DNA of 57,048 nt from Parasitella parasitica. Lineage: Eukaryota > Mucoromycota > Mucoromycetes > Mucorales > Mucoraceae. Positions 1 through 10,558 of this stretch are shown one piece after another (position 1 is the first letter of the stretch; the number at the start of each line of letters is the position of its first letter). The stretch lies in the NCBI GenBank assembly GCA_025201805.1, contig MU619243.1:356725-413772 (forward strand). Reading direction: 5' to 3'. A program made the translations under genes and the position numbers. The notes beneath the pieces were generated by a model. The model did not search any database, had not been told where the DNA came from, and saw only the letters and a list, made by a program, of their open reading frames with translations.

Positions 1-135
1 AAAAAAAAAAAAAAAAAAAGAAAAAATTAAACATTCGTCTTTAATTGCTGTACACTACTGGAAAACGAATGGTGAATTTCAACAATGACAAAAGAGCGCC
101 ATTTTCTAATGTCATGTAGAAGGGATATACAGGGT

Positions 136-3100
136 TTATTCAGACTGGATAAATTTCAAACCACCCAAGACTTGATCGATCCTATTTTTTTTTTTTTTTA
201 AAAAGAAAAAGAAATGAGATTGATTTTGCACTTTTTTTGTTTTCTGTTATACGAGTAGTACCTTGACATTTTAGCTTTTGCTTGTTCTGATTCAGTTTTA
301 ACCAGAGCTATTAATGCATCCCAGTCTTCTTTGAGATGAGCGTACTTGGCTTCCCAGTCTTGTCTTGACTTTGTTTCTGATTCTAGTAACGAGTTAAGCT
401 CTTGCAGCTCGGCTTCGCGAGCAGTGTTCAAGCGCTGTGCTTCCTTTTCATTTTCTTGGCTCTGATGCAATGCTTCTTTCAGCTGCTCACACTCTGCATC
501 TTGCGCAGCGATGTGCTGCTCGTAGTCTCTATTGCCCGTCTCTAGCTCTGTTATCTGTTGACTTTGAGAAGCAACAGTTTCCTCCAAAGTAGTCAAATTG
601 GAGATGCTCTTCTCGACTTGTGTTTGTAAGGCCGTGATTGTTTGCTCAATCAATCCTTTTTCTTTACTGACAATGGCCAACTGATCAGTTGATTCTTGCA
701 CTTGAACTTTCAGAGATTTCAACTCATCGGTAAGGTGGTCCTCAACTAGTTTGGATGCGTCTACTTGAGCGTTGAGCTGCTCTATTTGTTCTACTTGAGA
801 TTCTATAGCCCTTTGTTGGTCGTCTATAATTTCTGCTCTCTCTTGAAGTTCTTGCTCTAATTCCTCCACACGATCTTCGGATATCGCAAACTTTCCAAGC
901 AGGTCGTCCTTACTTTCTTCTAACTCTCGGATTATATCTTGCTCTGCCACGATCAATTCCTTGAAATCAGAATGCTCACTTTCCAAGTCTTGATTTCGAC
1001 TCATGAGTTCTGCAATGAGATCTTGTTGCTCCTTGATTTCGCCTTCAAGTAAAGTGATTTTCTGCTCTTTTTCACGCATCTGAGTGTCTACGCGGTAAGC
1101 AGCATTCAGAGGCTTGAGCTTAGCATATATTTTCCACCAGGACCACTCTCGTAAGGTAATGTAGATGCGGGCATTACGTTGCAATAAGCGAATAGCATCA
1201 GCCTGACGAGAGAATCTTGTTTGATACCGACGAGCCAATCTGCCACGACACATGGCTTGGAACTGAGTGATGCAGACGCCTAGTTTACTGTCACGAAGCT
1301 CTTCCAAGGACGCAAGCTTGAAGAGGGATCTGTCAGAACAATATCTAGATATACGTATACTGCACATAACATACCACTGTTGCCTTGAAAAAGATTTTTG
1401 TAGTACCAATTTGATAGTTTTCGCTTGTCAAATTCATTTGCTTTACCAGCATCTGGCAGGCTGTTCTGCCGTCAATAAACGCATTGCGATCCATTAAGTG
1501 AGGACAGAACACTTGATAACGCTTCCTAAAATCGTCAAATGACAGACGGTTGGGAAAGCCTTTTCTGCAGATACGAATACCTTCCAAGACACCGTTGCAT
1601 CTCAGTTGATCTAGCACAAGCTTTGTTTGAATCTCGCCAGGGTATTTGCGGGCATTGGGCAAGATACAACGTACAAAATGAGGGTGTGTCATGTACAATG
1701 TGTTCATCAATGATAGCAGCTGTTGCTTATGGCGTTGGCCAACAGTTCGGAAAGAGCCGCCGCCTTTTCTTAGCTTGAACATTGATGCAAACGAAGTTGA
1801 CGACATGGATGCACTTGCATTCCGCTTGTTAGTGGGTGCTTCGTCTTGGTCGGACAGGTAGTCTTCAAAGAGATTGGCAACATGTTTTTGTGTTGATCTG
1901 GCTAATAAGCGGGTAGTGTCTTCATTAAGCGGGTCCTTGTTCTTTTCAATCCAGCCGTCCACTGAATATTCAACATCTCCAGCATAGTGCTTGAGAATAA
2001 AGCCATCCTGGAATCGAGTGCTCTTGTATTTGGCGTCTGGGTTGTCATTGTCGCAGAATTTGTTGAGTTTTTCCAAAAATCGTCGATCGTTTCCTTTGGG
2101 AGCAACACATTCCTCTTCCAAACAAGACAAGATACCGACTGGCTACTCGACAAAAAAAATATCACTAGCGATCAATACTGTATACCCTTCAAAATATCAG
2201 GGGAAAAAATAAAAAAAATAAAAAACCTACATTTGTCTTTTCAATCAAATCTATAATTGGCTGGAGATCTTTTCCAAAATCAATGTAATTCCACTCAATC
2301 TTTTCCTTTTGATATTCTTCTTGCTCCAATTCAAACATGTTTTGATTGAAAAACTGCTGCAGTTTCTCGTTTGTATAGTTGATGCAAAGCTGTTCAAAAC
2401 TATTCGACTCAAAAATCTCGAAACCTGCGATATCCAACACGCCGATGAAACCTAGAATGTCCTTTGATTTGCTTCCATCAATAGCCTTGTTGATTCTTTC
2501 CACTAGGTAGGCAAAGTTTCTTTCGTATAGCGTTTTAGCCAGTGCGTCGATACTTGCAACGACCTGAGCTGAAGACTTGGCTTGGGTCACCCAATCTCTA
2601 CCAGCTTTGATGCGGGGAGACAGCAGGCTCTTTTTGAATTCTTCGGCAGAAATACCCAATATATGACATGCTCTCTCTACAGCAGCAAAATCCTTGATAT
2701 CAGCTCTTTCACGATAATCGGTTACGGAAATATTGCCCAAGTGGAGAATGGATGCTACTATTCTGAAAAGGTCTACTTTTTCTTTCTCGCTTAGTCCCAT
2801 GATATCCAGAGATTTCTACATCTGATTTTCAGTGCTCTGTCTTTGCTACACCCTTGACAATCACTTACAGATAGGTTTTTGTACTCTTCAGCATCGTCTA
2901 CACCTTCGATTCGCTTGTTTGAGTTTTTGATAAACATATAGCTATTAGGGTCCCCATCTAATAAAAGCTGCTCTATAGACAACTATCCGTGAGTAGTCGT
3001 TCTAAGCATTAGCATTAGTAACACATACTCTTCAGCTCGTCATCGGCTTCTAATAGCTGGTAAAATATATGGTAGTTTCTCTCTTTCGGGGTTTGCTGGT

Positions 3101-4207
3101 GGACTCTTGATCTCTCAAGCAAATACCATTCGATATTTGCACCACAAATTTCAGCTCTATTATTGAATTCGATGCGAATGAATTTGCCCTGCCATAAAAA
3201 AAAAAAAAATATAAATTTATATATGAATGTAAACACATGCGCCGGAAATTTTTTTTTTAATACAAACTTACAAATCTAGAAGAATTGTTGTTGCGTATTG
3301 TTTGCGCATTACCGAACGATTCAAGTACTGGATTCGCTTGTAAAATCTGCTGCTGCAGTCGATTCACTTGTTGGCCTGTAGCCAGTGGTTTTTTGCTGGT
3401 GTTGGCGGCTACAGCTGTGAGGTATTGAATGACGATTTTGGTATTTTCAGTTTTGCCTGCGCCGGATTCACCAGTGATGAGGATGGATTGGTTTTCTTTG
3501 TCCTGCACCATATCGTGGTATGCCTGATCTGCCACGGCATATATATGGGGTGGCATCTCGCCACGTCTTTTACCTTTGTACGATTGGATGTAGCTTTCAG
3601 TGTAAATAGGGATATTTTTGTAGGGATTTACTGCCACTAAAAAGAGGCCAGAGTATGTCTACGTAATGAACTGTCATCAGCCCTGGATCACTCTCCATAT
3701 ATATATATATATAAAGTCGCACACGATCGACTTACGTATACGTGGTTTGCCTTGTATCGGACAGTGAGGTTGTGAATGACGGAAGGCTCATTCAGATGTG
3801 TCAATTCAGCCATATCATCGACCATGTCAAATTTGGGTGGATTCATGGGCTGTAGTCTGGATTGAGGAATGGTGGCAGTCTACACATGATGCTATTAATT
3901 TACGCAACCTTTATTCTTTGTCTGTTTTGCATTTTTTGCATTTTTTTTTTTTTTTTTTTACCCCTCCTTGCTCGTATTCCACTTCGACTAGTGAGTCTTG
4001 CTCTTCCTTGAGGATGTGTCCTCGCACGTAGCCCTCCTGGTCATCTTGTATCCAGACCCATCTCTTTTCATTGAACTTGGCTTGTGCCACAGCGTCCAGC
4101 ACATCGTCTATTTTGGGCTTTATGAACGTCGTTGAGCCGTAACTGTGTATGAATGATCCGCCAAAATCTTTGCTATTCTGCAATGGCGATGCTGACAGTG
4201 AAAACAT
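136..4207 (-). CDS. Conventional (class II) myosin heavy chain with a short tail, about 9 exons
   Basis: Actin-based motor ATPase for cytokinesis and contractile functions. Exon 1 (4207-3962) encodes an SH3-like N-terminal domain. The motor follows, with P-loop [12 protein letters not shown] near 3440, switch I NNNSSRF near 3290, switch [11 protein letters not shown] near 2430, the actin-binding [10 protein letters not shown] region near 1680, SH1-helix residues [16 protein letters not shown] near 1590, and a converter. The neck near 1240 has an IQ-like [13 protein letters not shown], then about 280 residues of Q/E-rich coiled coil. I start at the ATG at 4207 because the longer frame upstream begins with a low-complexity phenylalanine run inside T-rich DNA. 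The last donor near 263 (AAG|GTACTA) joins to TAG|G near 185 and gives a stop at 136-138. The protein would be about 1,180 residues, much shorter than the roughly 1,900 of typical fungal Myo1. The motor assignment is firm. The 3' end is less sure because the contig edge is close. Confidence 0.9.
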
Positions 4208-4545
4208 GCGTTGGAAGAAATAATAACAATGGTAGTGAAAGAGAAAGAAAAGGAGGGCAGAAAAGAAAAAGAAAAAAAAAAAAAAAACCAACCAGAAAGA
4301 AAATGAAATTCGGATCTTATTGCATTTTCCGTCATGTAAAATGCAGATGTCTACATTATATGTGTAATTAAAAATCTATTTTGGGCAGCTTTAGTAAACA
4401 TCCTTAAAATGGCAAATTCCAAGAAATCGAATAATGAAATATGCTGTGCCTGACTGCATAGATTCATTGTCCCTGAAGAAATATTGAAAAACTTTATTGT
4501 TCTGTTTGTCCTTGTCCACTACTGGCCGATCCCCCAATGTCCAAG

Positions 4546-5744
4546 TTATTTTATTGCCAACAGTGGTACTTGTTCCTCAATGTCCGCCCCAATCTCAATT
4601 TGCATTGAAGGAGGGCTATGCTGTCGTAGCTTGACTTGGGCTTCTTTGAACACCTGGGCCGTCATTTGGTCCATCCCGTACGATCTATTGTAGACTACCT
4701 CTTTGATGCCCTGCTGGATGATTTTAATGGCACAACCCAAGCAGGGACAAGTGTTGCAATACAGCACAACACCGCTATCAAACACAAAACTGCCTCTGCC
4801 TGCTTCTAGCAGTGCGTTTTCTTCTGCGTGCATGCAGAGACATCTGTCAAGCCCCGTCCCGCATGAAGCGCCCTCGTTACAACGTCCACAGCCGCCCTCA
4901 TTGCAGTTACGTAAGCCGCGCGGTGTGCCATTGTAGCCTGTAGCCATAACTCTAGAATCTTTCACTAGAATACACCCCACTCTGCGCTTCATACAGTTCG
5001 ATCGCCTGGCTGCCAAGTCTGACAGCTGCATGAAATAGGTATCCCAGGTTGGTCGGAGGCGTTCCTTGTTGGTCATATCCAAGCGGTCTAAAGCTTCGTA
5101 TAAAGCACATGTGTCCTTGTATGAGTTGGTAATAATCAAATCAGATGTAACCATAATGTTGTAGAGGGGCGTTGTAGTCTTCGCTTCTGACTGATCCTGA
5201 TCCTCTGCTGATATGTTGAACATGGCCTGATCGTCCTGCATCAAAAAATCGTTTAAATCTAGAGGGCCGGTGCCCATGGCTTCGCACCTAGCAACAAAGT
5301 AAGAACCCGCTTCGGTCAGATCGACACCCTCCCGATTGCTTACTTTGCTAGCCCACGCTGATATCTCATTGTCACAGGAGCCTCCACTGAAACCAGCAAA
5401 AAGAAGGGGCGTTTCCTTGAAGAGTAAAAAAAATAAATAAATACAAATATGGTCAATTCCACGTTTTAAAGTCTCTACTAGGACACAGATAACCATTACT
5501 TGAGTTTCCAAAGCTCCCTACTGTCGACGTTGCATGTAACAAAGTTTTCCTGCCAGCGCTCTGTCACATAGAGTTGCATGTCTTCAACGGTATCAAAATT
5601 TAAAGCACATTTGTACATGCTCTCTCTGCCAAAATCGTTTTTGGGCTCTCTCAAAGCCAAGTACTGGAATTTGTGCTGCTCTATCAAGTATTGAGCAATG
5701 GTATTTTTGCCACTGTACTGTGGCCCTGCAATGCCAATAAACAT
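4546..5744 (-). CDS. DCD1: Deoxycytidylate (dCMP) deaminase, DCD1 type
   Basis: Converts dCMP to dUMP, supplying thymidylate synthesis. Three exons fit: 5744-5500, 5415-5344 and 5287-4546. Exon 1 has a P-loop-like nucleotide-kinase fold (GIAGPQYSGKNTIAQYL), the N-terminal extension known from yeast Dcd1. Exon 2 continues it with KKRPFFLLVSVEAPVTMRYQ. A 56-bp intron (GTAAGC...TTGCTAG, 5343-5288) then restores the frame into CEAMGTGPLDLNDF. The deaminase domain carries zinc ligands and the catalytic glutamate in HAEENALLEA and CNTCPCLGC, plus the cysteine-rich GGCGRCNEGASCGTGLDRCLC. Reading straight through from about 5511 misses exon 2's true frame and both introns. It lies head-to-head with the nuclease-like gene at 6440 and downstream of nothing on its own strand for about 700 bp. 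Confidence 0.93.
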
Positions 5745-6439
5745 CTATTGGAGCTGTTTGCCTATAATACAGAGAAAGAAAAAAAGAGACGCCTAAAAGG
5801 AAAATCTTTGCTTCCTAATATTTCAAAAATGCAATGAAAAAAACCTTGCATCAGTCACGAGCTGCCACTATGGTATTGCGATTGCGTATGGATTGTTAGA
5901 CGATGGCAGCTTAAAAGACTCTTACAACTGGCTTGCTTATATGCAGTTCAATTTGACTTGTTGAACAATGCCAGTTGACAACGTTTTTGCCATGCTGTTG
6001 TTGTTGTTGATTCGAAACTAGACGAGTGTATTTACTATCGTTGACAACCCTTTGCCCTGGTATGATTTCATTTTGGCTATTCAGGCCATTTATCATTCTG
6101 GTTCCCCAGACTGCCCTTGTGTTTAACAAAATCTGCAATATACAAAATCGAAGCAGTTTTGTATCGTGTAGTGATCAAGTGTCAATTGAGACATTGCATC
6201 TATAAAGACACTGTCGTCTTCCATCTGATTTATAATTATTGTACAATTACCGACATGACAACAGACACGGAACAGTCTGGATCCATGAATGTTGATTATT
6301 CATAGTTGCCGAGCCTAGCAAAGAACCAGTTTTATAATTGGAATTTATCTACTACTTGCGAGTACATTGGTAGTGTATAAAAAGTGCGACACATTTAGTT
6401 TGTTCTATTGTTTCTTTCGTTGCTACTCGGTCAAACAGA
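5745..6439. other. Divergent intergenic region between DCD1 and the XPG-like gene
   Basis: About 695 bp separate two diverging start codons, so this probably holds both promoters. The plus-strand gene has a TATA-like TATAAAAA at 6376-6383, 57 bp before its ATG. A run of CAA/TTG repeats (glutamine-like, minus strand) near 5996-6010 lies in a 75-codon open frame that I do not consider supported as a gene. Confidence 0.5.
6376..6383 (+). promoter_or_regulatory. TATA box of the XPG-like gene
   Basis: TATAAAAA lies 57 bp upstream of the start codon at 6440, a plausible distance for a core promoter with a short leader. Confidence 0.5.
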
Positions 6440-7489
6440 ATGGGAGTTGCTGGCACTTGGGGATTTTTACAAAGCAAAAATGTCAAAGCTATCAAGTCCA
6501 ACGATGCTCAGCATAATTCAGGTGCTCATTTCCAAAAAACAATTCATATCGACTTGGTAGGCGCCTTCTATAGAAGCATCAGAAGATACTTTTTTAACAC
6601 GCATGAACAAGATGAGCGCAAAAAATTAAATGCAGCACATCGACTTTTGACCGAGATACGTGCTGTGGTCAACAAAAGAAACTGTATCCTGTATATTGAC
6701 GGCAAGCCTACGTATGAGCGTGATTTCGCTCATAGTAACCGCCTTGAAAACCTGCTGCAAATCCAAGAGAAATTGGAAAAGGAAATCGTCGAATACAACA
6801 AACTTCGTACAAAAGCAAGGCACAAGACAATCATGTTCTTGGCCAGACAACTTTTCCGAGTGGATCCTGATATTGAGAGCGCCATCCACAGAGCTGCTCA
6901 GCAAAGCGGCTGGCGTGTTGTCGTTGCTGAAGGTGAAGCAGAGGTTGAAATCGGGAGAATTGGTGGTGTTGTCCTCACTCAAGATTCAGACATGCTCTTT
7001 TACCCCAAGGTTGATACCGTCATTTGTCCATTTGATGGCGCCTATGTCTTTTACAACAAGTCGACAATACTGCCTGAACTTGACTTGAGCAATGAATTCT
7101 TTACGGTTATGGGCATAGTTGCAAAGAACGACTACGATCAAGACTTTTATGCTGAGAAAAAGAACGAAAACGATAGAGATTGGTACAAAAATTGCATGGC
7201 TGATATTCACAAGGAGCTAGTCGACATCAGAAAAGAGAGCTTCGTTGCTGGGAAATTGACTGGAAGCAGTTTGATTAAAGCCATTCTCAAGGCTTATGTA
7301 TCATGCATGAATGCCAAAACCGGAAAAGATATTGGTGTTGATGCTTACGAAAACTCGTATAGCATCTTTGGTTTGCAGCAAGAGCAACCGCTGGTGGAAT
7401 CATACGACTCTCGTTCTTTTGAACTTCATCGACCTGCATTTTATCTGGATATGATCCACAATTATTCTCGCTATGGTTACCACTTGTAG
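6440..7489 (+). CDS. Stand-alone XPG/FEN1-like (PIN-fold) nuclease-family protein, single exon
   Basis: An intronless frame of 349 residues. The N-terminus MGVAGTWGFLQ resembles the MGIxGLW start of the FEN1/XPG/Asteroid family. Acidic residues that coordinate metal in that family appear in order: IDLVGAFYR near residue 38, ILYIDGKP near 86, EGEAEVE near 163, LTQDSDMLFY near 178, and GIVAKNDYD near 228. The helical arch segment is replaced by a lysine-rich stretch (residues 110-130). There is no clear helix-hairpin-helix, PCNA-binding motif or C-terminal extension, so it is shorter and more divergent than FEN1 (about 380). I infer an Asteroid-like or domesticated XPG-fold protein; catalytic activity is plausible because the acidic set looks complete. 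The lack of introns among intron-rich neighbours is notable. Confidence 0.7.
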   Translation: MGVAGTWGFLQSKNVKAIKSNDAQHNSGAHFQKTIHIDLVGAFYRSIRRYFFNTHEQDERKKLNAAHRLLTEIRAVVNKRNCILYIDGKPTYERDFAHSNRLENLLQIQEKLEKEIVEYNKLRTKARHKTIMFLARQLFRVDPDIESAIHRAAQQSGWRVVVAEGEAEVEIGRIGGVVLTQDSDMLFYPKVDTVICPFDGAYVFYNKSTILPELDLSNEFFTVMGIVAKNDYDQDFYAEKKNENDRDWYKNCMADIHKELVDIRKESFVAGKLTGSSLIKAILKAYVSCMNAKTGKDIGVDAYENSYSIFGLQQEQPLVESYDSRSFELHRPAFYLDMIHNYSRYGYHL

Positions 7490-7675
7490 TTTGCCATATT
7501 TCCGACTGTAATCAAATATTATATCATACAGCAAGCATTTTGATTGATGGGCAGTAAAACATCTGCAAAGATAAACAAAGTAAGTACACTTGTAGCAAGC
7601 AATGCTTGTAAAATCACTGCCAAAGACTCACGCAATTCGCAAACCAAATAGACATTGCATATGCACAAGCAAGCT

Positions 7676-7905
7676 TTTTTTTTTTTTTTTTCTTTTTTTT
7701 TTGTAATTAAAAGTATGCTTTTGTTGGTTCTCGTAGCCTTCAACTACCACGATACTAACAGGATCAACCTCGTGAAGGTCAAAGCATATCTGATCCTATA
7801 AGGCTGAAGGATTTATCTGGATCCCAATAAACCCAACAACCCCTCTTTCATAAACCAAGACGACCATCAGGCGTCAACTTAGTAGGTTCGAGTGATAACG
7901 CGAAG
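7676..7905 (-). repeat. Short dispersed retroposon-like repeat, copy A (5S- or tRNA-promoter-like)
   Basis: Read on the minus strand, 7794-7714 aligns over about 80 nt with 24225-24144. Shared blocks are ATCAGATATGC, ACCTTC, GGTTGAT, TGTTAGTAT, GTGGTA and AGAACCAA, with substitutions between them. Copy A is followed on the same strand by an A-rich tail (complement of 7676-7702). TGTTAGTATcGTGGTA resembles box C of 5S rRNA genes, or less well a tRNA A box, so a Pol III-derived SINE is a reasonable guess. Outer limits are uncertain. Confidence 0.45.
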
Positions 7906-9734
7906 CCCCAAGTAATATTGAGAGTTATGTCTTTTAAAGCCATTAGGCAGAGGCAGTTAAAAGACAAACAATATTTGACAAAACTAGTTGACCAGGTTTA
8001 TCAAGCTGCAGAGAGCCCGTCAAAACATAGCTACAAATGAGCTGCTTCAAGCAGTGTTGATTAAAGCAGGCGCCCACATAATACTGCTCTAATACAACAC
8101 ACCATCAAGAGGCACTAGCAGTTATCTGCCGACTAACCTATTTACACATGTCCTAGTATACAAGAACACAAATGTAAAACGCTAGCATGTAATGAAACCT
8201 AAAGTAAGGCTTACAAATCTACCCTCATTTAAACTGAAGAGAATGAACTCGCACAGTATAGTGGCAATGGTGTACTGCACCGGAAGCCGAAAGAGGATTG
8301 AATATAGAAGAGCCAAAAGAAAATGCACAAGAAGAGCAGAAATGCTCACTATAAAACTGCGCTTGCTGCGGCCATCTTTGGTGACGTCTACGAATCTAGA
8401 CACGCATAGAAGAGATACAGAGTGTTTCACGCGACTGGTCGCACAGCAGGCTCACTGAGTACATTTACCCATTGGAGAGAAGAAACATCAAATGGTCGTT
8501 GACCATGAAATACGGTAGTATAATATTTAGGCTTGCTGCTCCAAGTAAACCATTTTCACTGAAAGGAAAGCATAGAGCGATAGAGAGTGTCAAAGAGAGA
8601 AGGTAATACTCTCATTTGAGAATCAAATCAAAAGGTACTTGTCGTTTGAATTACCAAATTGCCATACCCAGTCTAAGCGCACAAAATAATGATGAGAGAA
8701 ATGCCACGGAAACAAGATTGGAAGTGTCGCTATGTGTTACATGTATAGAGTAATGCATGGTATCTTCTAGTATATGTGCCATTTGCACAAGATCCGCTAT
8801 CATAGCATTCAGGCTAAGAACAAGTGAGTAGTGGACTATAAATTGTATGTGCTGTGAACAACATTCGATTATCATGGATTTATCACATAATCTACCAGTT
8901 TAATGTTGATACTTTGATATGATCTGTCTTGTTGGTTTGACATTGACTTTATCGGTTCGGAATTGTTCCATCACTACACAGAGCATGGGAATTGATTTGA
9001 TTTTCATGATTAAAGACGCATAAACAAAAAATGTATCTATATATGATAATAGACCTTGCGCTTGCTGTAAATAAACTATTATTTATATGTAAAGCACAAA
9101 ATTGTAATTTTAAAAGCATTGATTGTTGTGTTAAAGAGGTTCCAAATGTCAAGGTACTCTTGAGGTTGTACCAATGATCTAACTGTGAACGGATATCACC
9201 TGCTAATGTCGGGCGCGATGGCTCGTAGGTTCTGTATGAATGGACCATTATTTTCGTTACTGAACTTGGGTTTGTGGTTGAGTTTTGTTCAGTTATTGAG
9301 CTATCTTTCGTCGTACTATTTTGGGTACCTGCCGGTTTATCACACTTTACTTCCGTCCCATTCCACGTTTAAGCATGAAATGCAGCCCTGTTTGCTGCTG
9401 GATTGAGTTTATACAGTGTAAAAACTACAAAGTATCATCCGATGCTAATATTATATTGTATGGCTGTTTGACTTCTGAACCCACCCATTTCTTTTGATGA
9501 GAGTCTCTGGCTACAGGATGAAGAGCTGTCTACTACTTCACTGTCATGTTGGGATACTGGATGGGCCACTTTAGTTTGTGGGCTTTTTGTACTCCCCCTC
9601 TTCCAGGTGCTCTATTCAGAAATTTATATTTGATGAAATATAAAATTGGGTCTTTTGCTCATCCGTATAGAGGTCTCAAGTCTTTCCAGTTCAATACTTA
9701 ATTCAAATATCAACTGGTTGATAAAGCCATTGCT

Positions 9735-9880
9735 CCCAAATAGTAAAAATTTCTGTTCTGAATAGGGTCATCATCTTCATTGTAAAAACTATCAAATCCG
9801 TCTTTTGCGAAAAATCCAAGACGCATTAACTTCTATGTTTGTGATTAAATGAGAGAAATGAGACTTGGTAATGTAATTTG
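9735..9880 (+). repeat. Solo end of a Tc1/mariner-type element
   Basis: This stretch shares blocks with the sequence downstream of the broken transposase at 42568: tagtaaaaatttctgttctg, a CATCxTAAAnACTA segment, gcgaaaaatc, and tgtttgtgat followed by a gAgAAaTGAGaCTTGG segment. The partner lies at about 43460-43605 in the same orientation. No transposase coding remains here, so it is a leftover end or an internally deleted copy. Confidence 0.6.
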
Positions 9881-10477
9881 ATATGTTGCTGTTGCTTAAA
9901 TTGCAATGTAGAACTGGGAGGCACTGTAGCATTCGGATAAAAGTATATCTAGAACATGGAATCTTAATGGTCGCGGCGATCTGAAATTTGTTTGTATATC
10001 GCGCTACCCCCTTTTGATCTCATATTTTCCATATTAATAATGCATTCTAAATCATTAGTCATTTGTTTTTATGCAGCACAGCATTAGCCTTTTATCAATT
10101 TTACGCAGCAGCAGAAAAACAAAAAGCATATACTTGCGATTTTTTTTAATTTCTCCATTTTAAAAATCTGAGCATCTTATTGTGTCTTTTCCCCCTCCCC
10201 CTCAAATCAAGATAAATCAAATGTTTCAGTAAAGAAAAGAATCCTGGGGTCGTACCTAGCTGTGAATTCGTTTATCATATTTTAAAAAGAACAAAGAAGG
10301 AGAGTCTTTGTGAAGAATGGTGGTAGTAATATTCAATAAGCGAGTTGTACAAGGAGAGGGACACAATGAATCTTACCCGACGTGTTAGACATGAATCGCG
10401 TAGAAGTTCCTACAAACAACGCGCTCAAAAAATTTGTTATTCGTCGTTGTATAGTCACGTAAATGAACGACAAAAAG

Positions 10478-10485
10478 TATAAAAC
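10478..10485 (+). promoter_or_regulatory. TATA box of the ribonucleotide reductase small-subunit gene
   Basis: TATAAAAC lies 81 bp before the chosen ATG at 10559. Its position also argues that the in-frame ATG at 10463 is upstream of transcription start and is not used. Confidence 0.55.
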
Positions 10486-10558
10486 GAGCACATGGATGCC
10501 CAATGTTTCCTGCTTCTACATTTCTTTTTCATTCATACAACTAGTCCTTTTAACAATC

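Larger units (their letters stand above)
7490..10558. other. 3 kb non-coding interval with repeat remnants
   Basis: No open frame here has recognisable family features; the short frames (all under about 100 codons) are scattered over both strands. It contains a short dispersed repeat at 7714-7794 backed by a T-rich run at 7676-7702, and a transposon end at about 9735-9880 that matches 43460-43605. The final 80 bp hold the promoter of the ribonucleotide reductase gene. Confidence 0.6.

Noticed and set aside
5418-5511. Continuous frame joining exons of dCMP deaminase from 5511
   Set aside because: The alternative splice (5500/5415 and 5344/5287) restores a family-like sequence with proper GT-AG borders, whereas the straight frame reads intron.
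7714-7794. Functional tRNA gene
   Set aside because: The A-box-like block is present, but no B box (GGTTCGANNCC type) follows at the right distance and no cloverleaf can be drawn.
7490-9480. Possible genes in the short frames between 7.5 and 9.5 kb
   Set aside because: All are under about 100 codons, overlap on both strands and show no splice-linked continuation or family motif.
10463-10558. In-frame upstream extension of the ribonucleotide reductase gene
   Set aside because: It contains the TATA box at 10478 and a hydrophobic stretch foreign to the family; the ATG at 10559 matches the expected N-terminus.
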